A DNA stretch of 64,000 nucleotides, taken from positions 112,998-176,997 of the forward strand of contig NW_019091580.1 in NCBI RefSeq assembly GCF_001949145.1, in the 5' to 3' direction. Every line of letters begins with the position of its first letter. Positions within the stretch are counted from its first letter, which is position 1. Below, in pieces: positions 22,201 to 34,200 of the stretch. Source of the stretch: Acanthaster planci (Eukaryota; Echinodermata; Asteroidea; Valvatida; Acanthasteridae). Both the position numbers and the translations under genes were made by a program. Under the pieces are notes generated by a model that made no database searches, was not told where the DNA came from, and worked only from the letters and a program-made list of their open reading frames with translations.

Positions 22201-25200
22201 GGAAGTCGGAAGGTAAGCGTCTGGTTTTTCATCAAAAACTCAATGGCTGGGATAAGGCGAAACCCGTGCGGCTCCCAGCAGATGTGACCCTTGGCAATCA
22301 ATAGTTAATAATTCGCTACTGCATCTTGATGTAACGACCTCAAGGAGGAATGCCAGTTTGATGCTGAGATAGAGATCAGATGCATCAGAAAGAGGTCCAA
22401 ATGGGGGACAGGCAAGAACACGTAAGATGCTTCCAAGGTCCCAGGATAGAATGAGCTGTTTGACGTGGGGACGCTTGACAAACATTTCTCAAAGGAGATG
22501 GTGGATGGCAGCATTGTCAGAGACTGTCAATCCATCGCTGAAGCCAAAAAACAGCTGCCAAGGCCGACTGGTATTTGCGGATGGTGGCAATCTGGAGAAT
22601 TGTGTGATACAGATACATGAAGAAAGCTATGACGGAACTCACAGGAGCTTCTGTAGGAGAAACACTGTGTCACACAGGCTCAATAAGTTGGGTGATAAAT
22701 TGAAGAGAGACTATTACAATAAGATCATTTACAGAAATATGCAGAATGCCAAGAAAATGCAGTCTGCAAATTAAAGATGTGTTGCCAGGTACTAAATCTG
22801 TACTGAATTTTGTTAGTTAAAACGAGCAACAGAAAGTCGATATGGCTAACCGTTTTAATAAACAGCTTGCTGATGTGGGAATAGCTCACGATAACTTGTT
22901 TAAATAGGGTTGTGATTTCACTGTTGACAGTAGTAATACGATTGATCAAAGGTTTGTTTTTAGCACAGTATCTTCATATAAAGTACTCAAGTTATTGCAA
23001 AAAATTCCTATTGGAAAAGCTTATGGTTTGGATGGTATTTATAGCCACTTTTTGAAAGCTGGGGCAACAGTTTCAGCTGAATCCTTGGCTTATATTTTTC
23101 AATTAAGCTTGTCAAGTGCAGTTGTTCTGGATGACTGGAAACTGGCCAAAGTATTAAACTCCCATTCATAAAGGTGGCAGTACACTGGATTGCAATAATT
23201 ATCGCCGAAATTCTATTATTTCAATTGTCATGAAGATCTTTGAACAAGTAGTTTACAACCAGCTTTCTCATTTCTTACTTGACAATAATGGTTTAGCTTT
23301 TCAACAGTCTGGTTTTAGACGCCGCCAATCAACTACCACTTCTTTAATCAATGTTTCTGATTTTATATTAAAAGCTCTTGATTCTGGCATGTTAACAGGG
23401 GCTGTTTTTAAGGATCTGCGTAAAGCTTTCGATACAATTTTTTCAATTATTCTATTTTACTCAAAAAAAATGAAATCCATGGGCCTGGATGGAGTGGAAC
23501 TTCCTTGGTTCACCTCCTACCTTTCTATGACAAAACAGGTCCCAAAATTGGTGATGTCACTTCTGATACACAACTTGTTCAATTTGGAGTTCCACGAGGC
23601 ACTATAGGTCTGTTGCTTTTTCTTATTTATGTTAATGATTTACCTACTGTGATTCAGCATTCCAAGGTTGTCCTTTATGCTAAATATTTGCCTGTAAGGA
23701 CACTTACAATGTAACTTTCTTGCCAAATCACTTATTTTTACTCAACTTGACTACTGTGACCCTGTGTGGTTTAATGCAGCCAATACCTTAGTGCAACATC
23801 TCAATGTTTTGTTCAATCGAACAAGAAGGGTCATCTCGAAGGTTCCACCAAGAACACCTCGTGATTTGTTTATAACAAGTTGGGATGGGATAGCTTACAT
23901 GCCAGACGTGTACGCCATCTTAACATAATGGTTTATAAATGCTTAATTTGCCTTGATCCAGATTACCTTAGCACTTTATTTCTTACGTGAGCGATCAACG
24001 CTCTGATCGTACAAGGCATTGTGTGGAGGATAATCTTTGTCTCCCTCACCCAAGGACAGAGTTTGGGAAGAGAACATTCCAATTTCAAGGCATGAAGGCT
24101 TGGAACAAACTGTCAGTGGCGTTAAAGCACCCCATCCCAACAAGTTTAAGTATTTTTAAGAATCAGCTCCCTTGAATGTTTTATCGTAATATTCATAATT
24201 GATACTCTGCTTACTTTTTATTTCTAGGTTTCTTTCTTCATATTATTTTAATTATTCTTTGTATTTTATCTATAGACATGTAGTTTCATCTGCTTCAATT
24301 TTAGCTCTCTTGTTATTTCTTTTCTTATGACTGTCCACTGGGACTCATGGGAAAACAGGTTTTTTTTACGAACTGAATGAGTTACCCAGTATTAATAAGA
24401 AATAAATAAATAGATAAGAAATCACTCTTTATTTCGTAAACAGAAATCAAGTCAATTCACAAATGCAAAAGGTACAAGAACTCTACACTCCGAAAATGCC
24501 ATAAAAGACACATCCGTAAACGTTAGGTGCTGAAAAAAGGAGGACGAATACAGGGGCAGAATCGCAGTGCATTGTGGAGGGTCAAGCGGCAGTATGCGTA
24601 ATCAAGTCTTTTCAGTAAATTGTGATAGGCACATGGGAAATTTGCATATGTAAACTGGGCAGGGGAATGTAAACGCAGGAGACTGCAGTATTTCCCAGAA
24701 TGCTTTTGGAGCCTGCATGCATTCCTAACTACCCACATCGTACACAGCAGAGGGAAGGGCTCATTTCTAGGGGTTGCATGATGAATTTTTTTCAAGGCCC
24801 TCACCTGCTGCACAGGTCCACATTTCTGTATGTGTATGAAAAATGTACACAAATTGAGGCAGATAAAGGGTCATAGATATTTTACTGGGAACATAATTTA
24901 TGCAAATCTCTGCTCCTCCTAAATGTAGGAAAACTGTTTGAACTCCTTCACTCTCATTGAAATTTAAAATTATCAATGCTTTTCTGACAAATGAGGGAGC
25001 TATTAATGGGATGATGTCAATACAGGAAGATACGTGTACCAACCAAAATTGGCTTACTGAAAATATTTATATGAAAACTTTGTTGAGAAGCCTCCTGTTA
25101 CTGGTAACACAGAATTACTGGAGTACATGATTATTTTAACCCCTTGACAGTGGGAATTTCTTGCCGAAAACCGACTCCAAGAATTTCAGCCTTGCTTGGC

Positions 25201-28200
25201 CACGAAGGCTACCTGCCGAACCACAAATTCTCTGTTTGTGGCCCTGCGTGCTCTGCACGCTTTGAATTACACGGTGAAAAGGCTGATTGTGTCGGACCAT
25301 AATTATACATAAACATTGTCATGTTCACATGTGCATAAACACGTGTTGGTTTGTCGTTTTTCTATTTTGACATTTTTCTATTTTTGTCACAGCATGACAA
25401 CTAAATATCGCTAGACATGAAATAAACCCGGTCTTACTTATCTCCTTCCTGGTACAGTTCAATCAAAAGACAGCTCGCTGTAGGAGGCATGAGATTGTTG
25501 AATACATTCAGACATCGGAGCGCCCATGCCACATTATCATCATGCTGAAATGATAAAAGCAAAAACCCATTTCTAACAGCTACTAAGGTGCACTGCATAC
25601 AGTACAGAAGAAATGAGATAGAAAGACTAGAGTGAAGGCAAGATAATTTTCCAAATCCTGAACCTGGGTTTGTCTTCATCTAAAACTTCAGAATTGTTTT
25701 TGAAATGTATACTATAAAACAACTGACAAAACTCTAAACTTCTGGGCCAAAAAATGGACCTCCATTGATTTCCTCCCCCATAATTGATTGTGTGGGTCGG
25801 GGTCTACAAGAGAATACCTACCCAAACAGTCACTACATATGCAAATTTCCCATGCACGCATCGCCATTCGCTGAACAAGACTTTATCATCCGAGATGCCC
25901 TATGACCTCCCACTATGCACTGCGCTCTTGCCGCCATGACCGTCCTTCTTTTCGAAAGCGACTAAAGTCGTAGCCTAGAGGGGAGGACGGGCGGGAGAGG
26001 ACTGTTTGGGTAGGTATTTTCTAGTACACCCGACCCACACAATCAATGTGGGGGAGGAGTCTACGGCGCTCTACCTACCCAAACAGTCACTACATATAAA
26101 GAGTGGCACTGTTACTGGTGGTGGGTTGGCTACTGAGCATGCAACAGCCAAAGAGATAATAGCCCTTTGTAACCAACTGGCAGAAAAATGTAATAATATT
26201 AGTGAGAGGTTCTCATGATACATGTAAGTAAAAATATAACCCTAGTGGGATTCCTCATGAGCTTCGTTGTCTGTCCTTGTTGCCGGAGTTCATGCTACAA
26301 GGAGTAAAACCGTCCAGCCATGTACAGAGTCATTACGCAGGACGTCCCTCAGGTAGCAGGATATGAAGGTAGAGGGAGACTTCCAGCATGCAGCTTTACA
26401 TATGTCTGCAATGGGAACACCCCGAAAGTAAGACCATGAAGTAGAAACTGCTCTAACCTCATGAGCCCTGATGTAGTGATTACCTTGCTCATCAGGTTGT
26501 GAAGGCCAATCAAGGTTAGCAAACTTGATGGCTGCAACCGTCCAGCGGGCTATCATGTCTCTTGCTGCTGGGCAATATGGGCTCGTGGAGGTGATGAACA
26601 GTTGAGTCATCAATCCTCTGAGACCCTTAGTCTTGGCCAACTACCCATTTCAAGGTACGAACTGGACACCAGAGTTTATCAGCATCATTCCCAGAATGCC
26701 AGGAAATCGTAGGCACAAAGATATCCAGGGGCTCGAAGGACGGAGTTTTGTTCTTGGTTACAAAACCAACAGCGGGGATGAGGCGGACTAAGTGAGGCTC
26801 CCAGCGCAGATGACTGTCGGCTACTGAGAGCGCTTGTAATTCACAGCCTCTTCTAGATGTGACTGCCAGAAGGAGGAAGGCCAGCTTAGGTGCGACATCC
26901 ATATTATTTTTATAAGCGCGGCGCGGTCAGCCGGCCTGCGCTGCACATGCACGCACAGCAGCCTCCCACAGCCCGCCGATATGCGGTGCAATGCGGCACT
27001 GGTAGAAAGCATGCACAACAATGGTTCACTGCAGAACGAATTTTATGACACACACTGACCGCTGCAGCGTGCTGTCACTGATTTGCCTTTTTTATTGGAG
27101 ACAAATTCTGCACAAAGCCGAAACACAGGAAAGAAAAAAAAACCAGTTTACTATTGACTCATCGTTTTGGAAAAGTCACAAAGCTTGTTGGGGGACCTGT
27201 GGTGTGGACCTGCAGCTGATCCTAACAGTAACACACCTGCCTTTAAGAATCTATTACAAAGTACATGTAGGCCTATCCTGTATCTACCGTAATTTGGACT
27301 GTAAGTAGCACCTTTACATGTATGATTCTCACACTGAAAAATATCTCTGGAGCTTATACTCTGGGCCGCTCACAATATTTCAAGAATGAAATCTGTAACG
27401 CTGTACCGTGCCGTGCCATGCTTCTGCACCTCCCATCATAAATCCATGCTCTCATACAGCCCGTGCCGCCAGCTGGCTAGCCGGCCATACACGCAAGCGG
27501 TACGGTTTCACGCTCTCCGAAAACAAGTCGTTCATGTTTTCATTGGTTGCCATTTACAACTAGCCTACTCACATGTTGGAAATAAAGGAAACCAGCGCAG
27601 AGAGACATAATAGACTTGTAAATTTACCCAAGTTTGTGCCGTTTCACACCACTCAATTCGGGTTGCGCGTCTGTTTGTTTCTGTTATTTACAGCTGTGTA
27701 ATCCGTATTATTTATCTTTACTGGTCAGTTGGTAACTGTTCCAAAAATTAGAACAAAAGAACTACTCCACAGCCCACCCAGCGAGGACTGTAATCCACCC
27801 TGCAATAATTGGTAATTTCTAGGACTTGGGGAAGTTTAGGTTGAACAGGAACAATTGTTCGCGATTGCACACATTGGTTCGTATCAATGAATAAAAACTA
27901 GCAAATGCTATGAAGTTCAAGCAATCAGCAAAAGCATTTCATGAGAAGTAAAACGATTAAGAATATGAATGAAATGTTTCGTTTACTATTCAGCATCTAC
28001 TAGTGAAAATATCAGCAAATGCTTTACCCTTGTGGCTGACTACACAGCCGAATGGTTTTACACAAGAGGGCTTCCGTTGTCTGGGAAAAAAATTAAAACT
28101 TCTATCTTTGTAGGAAGACTTGGGGGCAGATACATTGATCGTAAATCCTCAGCCAATTACTAAGTTGATACTTTGTAAGTAAAGCAGCCATTGGTAGGAT

Positions 28201-31200
28201 ACACTTGCGCAGTACCAGAGTTATGCCACTGTTGCCAAGAAATAGTATCACCATTGCAACAACTTCCCCTCCGTTATCTCTCTCATTTTTGGAAAGTCCT
28301 ATGTCATCAACAACAGCACACCGGCATAAACTCGGATAACCACAAATGCATGGTTGTTAAGCTACTTACTGTACATGCATTAAAAACTCACTTCTTGGAC
28401 GGACACAGAGCTGACATGCGGCGGCTTTTATTTGGGGGGGGGTTGGTCAAACGGTTAAATGGCAAATTAAAAAGTTGCTAAACATTTAGCAAATTAAACA
28501 TTAATTCTGACCCTTAAAATCTGTGAAGCACAAGTATCGTTGAACTGTTTTTTTAAATTTGCAAAGGCAGGAATATTCTTTTTGCTGGAGGTGCTCAAAA
28601 TTAAAGAAATGTTTTTGCCTAGATCTCAGTGACAGAACTCTGAAATGGTAGAATAAATTTGTGAAGGTGATAATAATCTCTGATAGGGAGGGATACAACC
28701 TGGAATGGAAATAATGTGATTGGCAGGGCTCAAAACCCTTCCCCTAATTCTAGTGCAAAGAGTGCTGACATCGTATTGAAGGACTAATTTTTTTCTTTAA
28801 GTTCAGTATTGGCAGGCTCCACATATCGAAAGAAAATAATAGCGCGATCGGCAAACCTCACAGGCTGGAAAGATGCTTCTACTCGATAAGAAACACCTCT
28901 CAAAACATTATTTAATGTATATTTTTTGTTGATAAGAAGCAAAGTATTGCTTTGTGGAATGCAGTGCTTAAGTGCTCTACTTCAGAGAATTAAAAAGAAA
29001 TGTCTTAAGCAGAAGAGTGGCCCAACATTTAATTTTCCCCACCGTTCGCCAAGAATTTTATTTCCTATCCATGGACGGTTGTTCAAACACAATTCTTGTT
29101 TTGGGGCCTTCATATTTTCTTTGCACAGGTTTTGTGCCACCATGAGGGCCACAACATCTTACTGTGTGCACAGACCGTGATGAGTCTTTAGTTTGAGGAA
29201 CGCGAGGGCCGTTCTCACACACGCAAAGTAAAGGTAGCTTTAACAAAAGAATGAACATAGCAATAACTAGGGTACAATAGGCAGTTTATAATGAGCTCCA
29301 GCCTAGAATTTTGTGCTGCGCTGCGCCAAATCCACGGGGGAAATTAGAGGGGCAAAAGAAGTGCTGTCAAGAGCTGCGGTGGACTGTGGCTTGCCTATAA
29401 AGCATAATATGGATGTCTTGCCTTAGTACTAGTGTGTAGGAGGGATGCGTTATTCAAGGGTTCAAAGGGTGGACCAGCCAGCATCCAGAGACCCTTATTT
29501 AAGTCCCAAGATGCAACTAACTTCTTCGTAGGGGGACGTTCTATGAATATTCCACGGAGGAGGTGGTGCAGTATCAGGTTGGTGGAGATATCAGAGCCAT
29601 CCTCAAATCCAGTGTGGATGGCAGCCAGGGCTGACCTATAATTACGAATCGTAGAAACCTGGAGTCCAGACTCGAATAAGTGTAACAGGAAATCAGCAAC
29701 GGCATTCAGAGGAGCATCAGTTGGAGCCAGAGTCTGTTCTTCACACCACCTAGTGAAATGGCGTATTCTGCCATGGCTGCAGTGTGGCAAGAAAGTTCCG
29801 CCGAGCGGAAGAATCATTGAACAATGTCCAACAAGTTAAGTGCAGATCCCTTGGAACTGGATGAAAGATGCCAGAGTTGAGCTGGTGAAGGATGCCTGGT
29901 CTGTTGGGAAGGACTAGAGGACGACGGACTAGGATCCTCGTCAGTCTGGGGAACCATGGTTGGTGAGGCCAGAATGGAGTGATTAGGAGTATCCGACAAT
30001 GTTCACGCTCGACCTTGGAGAGTACCGTCGGGATCAGGGAGATAGGTGGAAAGGCATATCCCAGGATGCCCGACCAGTTGATCTGCAGGGAGTCCGAGGC
30101 CCAGGCTTGGGGGTGCGGAGATCCCGTGCAGAAGGTCGGAAGTTGGGCGTTGGAGGGAGAGGCAAAAAGATCGATGTGAGGCCTCTCCAGCATCATGAAA
30201 AGGGTTTTGACGACCCCTGGACGAAGAGTCCATTCTGTCAGGAGTATCTTGCCGAGGGAGAGAGCATCTGCCAACATGTTGTCAGGGCTAGCGATGTGGA
30301 AGGCCTGCAGATTGATTGCATGTTCTCTTGCCCACTGCAGGATCTCCCAAGTGAGGACACACAACTTGGGGGATCGAGTGCCGCCCTGGTGGTTGATGTA
30401 CGCCACGGCTGTAGAATTGTCGGAATGAACCAGGACATTCTTTCCCCTGACGCATGGTAGGAAGCATTGCAGAGCATGGAATATTGCTTGCAGCTCCAAA
30501 ACGTTGATGTGATTCACCCGGAAAACAGGTGGCCAAGATCCCGAGATCTAGTGAGGATGGAAGGAAGGCTCCCCGCCGTGAGATGACGTATCGGTTGTTA
30601 TTATCCCGGCCGGTTTTGGTCGAAGGAATGGCAGACTGGCGGTTAAGTGACTTCCTTCTAGCCACCAAAGCAGATGACGTCGAACGTCCTCCAATACGGG
30701 AACCACATGACTGAAAGGATCCCATTCGGGTCGATAACAGGAAACCAGGTGAAGCTGAAGGGGTCTCGTGCGAAGCCTGCACCAAGGTACCAGGTCGACC
30801 ATACTTGCCATCAGCCCAAGGAGACGAAGCCTCACACCGGCCAGGGGGACTGAGCTGAGCAAAAAAGGGATACACATTGCCGAAGATTGGCGATGCGATT
30901 GGCTGTCGGGGCAATGATACCTCTGCGGAGATTGAGTTCTGCTCCAAGGTGAGCCAAGGCGAGAGAAAGGTCGTAGGTTAGACGAGTTGATGCTATTGTC
31001 TCTTCTAGGGTGTGACCCATGATTAGCGAATCGTCCAGGTACTAGAAAATGAGCATGTCCTGCTGGCGTAGATGGGCAGCAATGGTCTTCGTGACTCGAG
31101 TGAAAACCCTGGGAGATGTTGAAAGACCGAACAGTAGGGCCCGGAATTCATAGACTTGACTTTTGTACATGAAGCGGAGAAACTTCCGGTCTGTCTTGTG

Positions 31201-34200
31201 GATGGCGGCGAAGTAGTCCTCTGGGTTCTGCGGTGCCCGGCAAGTTCTTTCTGGAGGCACCTTGGATTGGCGAAACATCAGGCAGTCCTGACCCAGTGGA
31301 GCACAGGGAACCTGTCCCAATGTCATTGGTATGAGGCCAGCTAGTTCTCGGGTCGGCTGGCGCTACCGAGGATGTGGCCTTGCATGTAGCAGAGCTACAG
31401 CAGCCGGAAGCTGTTGCGAGTGGTGGGGGAAGAGGAGCCCTATTGGTATGCTGGATTACGGAAAACTCAAAAAATTCAAAGATGTCTAAAAGACACATCC
31501 ATTGCGATATGGCGCTGAGAAAAGAAGGACGATTATGGCGGCGAGACCGAAGTGCATAATGGGAGGTCATAGGGCATCTCAGATGATAAAGTCTTATTCT
31601 GCGAATGGCCATATGCGCATGGGAAATTTGCATATGTAGTGACTGTTTGGGTAGGTAGAGCACAGTAGACCAGGAGGTCTCGGGGTGGGGGAGGGGGATT
31701 TAAAAAGCTGAAGGCCCACTACAAAGACTGAGCCATGATTTGCAAAAATCTTGAAGACAGGCTAAGATTGGCACATACAGAGATATGGTGAGAGAAAAGG
31801 TGAGAACGACTGTGAGAGAGAGACAATTCAGTGGAATTGGAATGAAAGATTGGAGTGGTATGTGGAGAAATATGTGAACAACACACCTTGTTTCTAAGTC
31901 ACAGTTGAATATTTGCCAACTGGTGGTTGATAATTAATACAAAGACAAAAGAATATTCACCAAATGAATCCAAAATCTCAATTTTGACTACAGCTCCTAA
32001 ACACCGATTGAAAATTTCCCAGGACCTACATGTAGGCTGCCCATGCAAGCTGGCAGCCTATATTTGCAAAGCAAAAGAAAGGTCTGTACATGTTGAGAAG
32101 CTTCAAAGGTGTGATATAAGGTCAGGTCATCAGTAATGTAATCAGTATCAGTAATCAGTATTTGAAGTATCCAGAGCATGTGCAATAATCACATGCCCAC
32201 ATTCGTCTGTTTATAGCCTTATAACTATAATTTTATAAAACCCTTCGTCAACAATGAGTATTCACATCTCCCTGACACAAAAAGTACATCTTACAGAAGT
32301 GAGCAACAGAATGCCCAAGTTCTGGTTTCTTGATGGAGGTAAACAATTGCATTTTAGAAACACTAACTTTTGTAAACTCTTAAAGTTTGAATGCCAAGGG
32401 AAAACATAAATAAACGAACGGAGAGAGCTGACTTACAGCGCTGTACATGTACATCTTTGTAGAATCTGTCCCTGCTATTTTATCCTTGAGGTGGGTGACG
32501 ATTTCACTAACAAAACCACCTGTGCGATGGAATGCATATGAGGCAACAGCATGAATTAGTGAACTAACTGTGGTACGGTTTGAGCAGAAATGAATTCAGA
32601 CTGGGTCCTCGATTTGGTCTCTGTTGTCTTCAGCAGTAACCACAGGGCTTGGCATCAAAATCAAAGGGTCAATATGGTCAACTGTGGCCCAGGGCCCAGT
32701 TGTTGGTAGAAGCAAAGAAAACACATGCTTGGAAACAGGTGGATTACTGGCCAAAAGATCACACATCAAGCACTTCTTGTGAAAGAGCTGATTTTTGCTG
32801 ACACAAACTTACTACCAATCAAGCTTGACTGGCCAATGCCGGCTTTGCTCGAGCAAAGCTTGATAAGACTCAGGCTGTGGTCTTTCTCTTACCCTGTCAT
32901 GAATTACTGACCCAATCTGTGGTTTACATGAGCTAAGTTCAATGAAATGTAGACTGTCGTCTTTCGCTGACCTGATTAGGAATGAATGAGTGATTGGTGG
33001 TCTATCTGTGGAATTTCAGTGAAATTTTGACCCCTATCTAGTGAAGAATGAGGGACCAATCTCTCTACCTTTGCAAAGAAACTATATGAAAAATGTTCCC
33101 AGGCTTTCTCTTACCCAACTGAGGATGATGGACCACTTTGTAGCTTTATACAATGTACACGTACCTGAGCAAAGTCTGAAGTATTCATCACTTAGTTGAG
33201 CCTCGCTGCTATAGGAAAAATCCTGTAGAGGTAGCAACCTGTTAAGGACTTTTTTGGTTGCCCAGAGTGGTAACGTCCGACCATCAGCAAGCTGTAATGC
33301 ATGAACAAAGAGGCTGTAGATTCCTGGGTGAAATGAAATGATTGACCCAGATACAAAACAGTGACTCATTCCTACTTTGATTTGTGCATGTGATATTTTA
33401 CTGATAACTTTCTTGTCTGGTGTCACAAAATTGAAACGCAACACATAGTCAACAGCTCCTACAAGCTGACGTAAGAAAACCAAAGGATCTTTATAACAAA
33501 TAGAATTCAGTGCTTCCTGACTGCATCCTGTTAGAAAACAGACACAGCACTGAAGCTTATATACCGGTTCCCGCTAACCCTAACCCTCCTCAGTCCTCCA
33601 AAATCTTTTTGTTTGTTTTCAAGGATTTTGGAGGAATGAGGACGAATGGCAAAAAAGTGTGACCGATTGTAAAAGATGCATTGTGTCAAGGTTGTAGGTT
33701 TGACCTAGTGTTGTTTATGATCAGCCATGCATAAATTCATTTCGAGATTATACATATCATCCATACTGCTCCAGGATACCATTCACACTGCCTTTATCAC
33801 AATGACAGGAATTACCAGAGGAGTTTTGCAGCCCACTGTGCTATTTTTAGCGTGCCCTCTTCCGATATTATAAAGGCCATGCGTTGCACTTCGCGTTACC
33901 GCGCGTGATGACAGCCATGTTTCCTGATATTTTGCAAAAGTTCTGACATAAAATATTCATATAGTAATCCCAAATCAATGTGTTATAATGGTGTAATCTC
34001 CAACTTATCCAGCAAACTATATTGATTCTTTGCATGTGATTATTGGCTCTCATGTGAGTTATAATTATTAGAAAATATCATGATAAAAATACCTTCCTGG
34101 GAAGCCAATGGGTCTGTTTGTGTTTCGTTCAAAGTTCCGGGGGCTAACGTAGAGCATACCATCCAATGCATATCGGGACCATGTGTACATGAAAGAAGCG

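Larger units (their letters stand above)
20936..25437 (-). other. Intron 8 of the acid phosphatase gene
   Basis: Phase 2 intron of 4.5 kb occupied largely by a DIRS relic (21341-22680 and 24420-24680) split by a LINE (about 22680-24420). 24680-25437 shows nothing recognisable. Confidence 0.8.
25775..31696 (-). mobile_element. DIRS-type retrotransposon copy B, interrupted by a 2.5-kb TIR element
   Basis: On minus, partial reverse transcriptase (from about 31340), RNase H (30517-29820) and tyrosine recombinase (29817-29427, resuming 26884-26290) follow each other. The end regions 25810-25970 and 31500-31665 are inverted copies of each other, sharing CTACATATGCAAATTTCCC and GAGATGCCCTATGACCTCCC. 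This is the inverted-terminal-repeat layout of DIRS elements, which move through a circular cDNA inserted by a tyrosine recombinase. A further complementary segment lies at 25995-26100. Gag and the RT N terminus are deleted near 31340-31500. Without the insertion the copy would be about 3.4 kb. Confidence 0.85.
25545..32436 (-). other. Intron 7 of the acid phosphatase gene
   Basis: Phase 0 intron of 6.9 kb, mostly filled by DIRS copy B with its inserted TIR element. 31700-32436 shows nothing recognisable. Confidence 0.8.

Noticed and set aside
26890-29421. Treating the DIRS fragments at 26.3-26.9 and 29.4-31.7 kb as two separate copies
   Set aside because: Flanking CTTAG repeats, inverted ends and exact in-frame rejoining show that one copy was split by an insertion.
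33165-33323. Longer version of acid phosphatase exon 6 starting at 33323
   Set aside because: The AG at 33324 gives a protein-like start, but needs phase 1 from exon 5, which ends in phase 0. The AG at 33292 fits phase and aligns without a gap.
33573-33584. Telomere-like CTAACCCTAACCC
   Set aside because: Only two units; too short to call an interstitial telomeric repeat.
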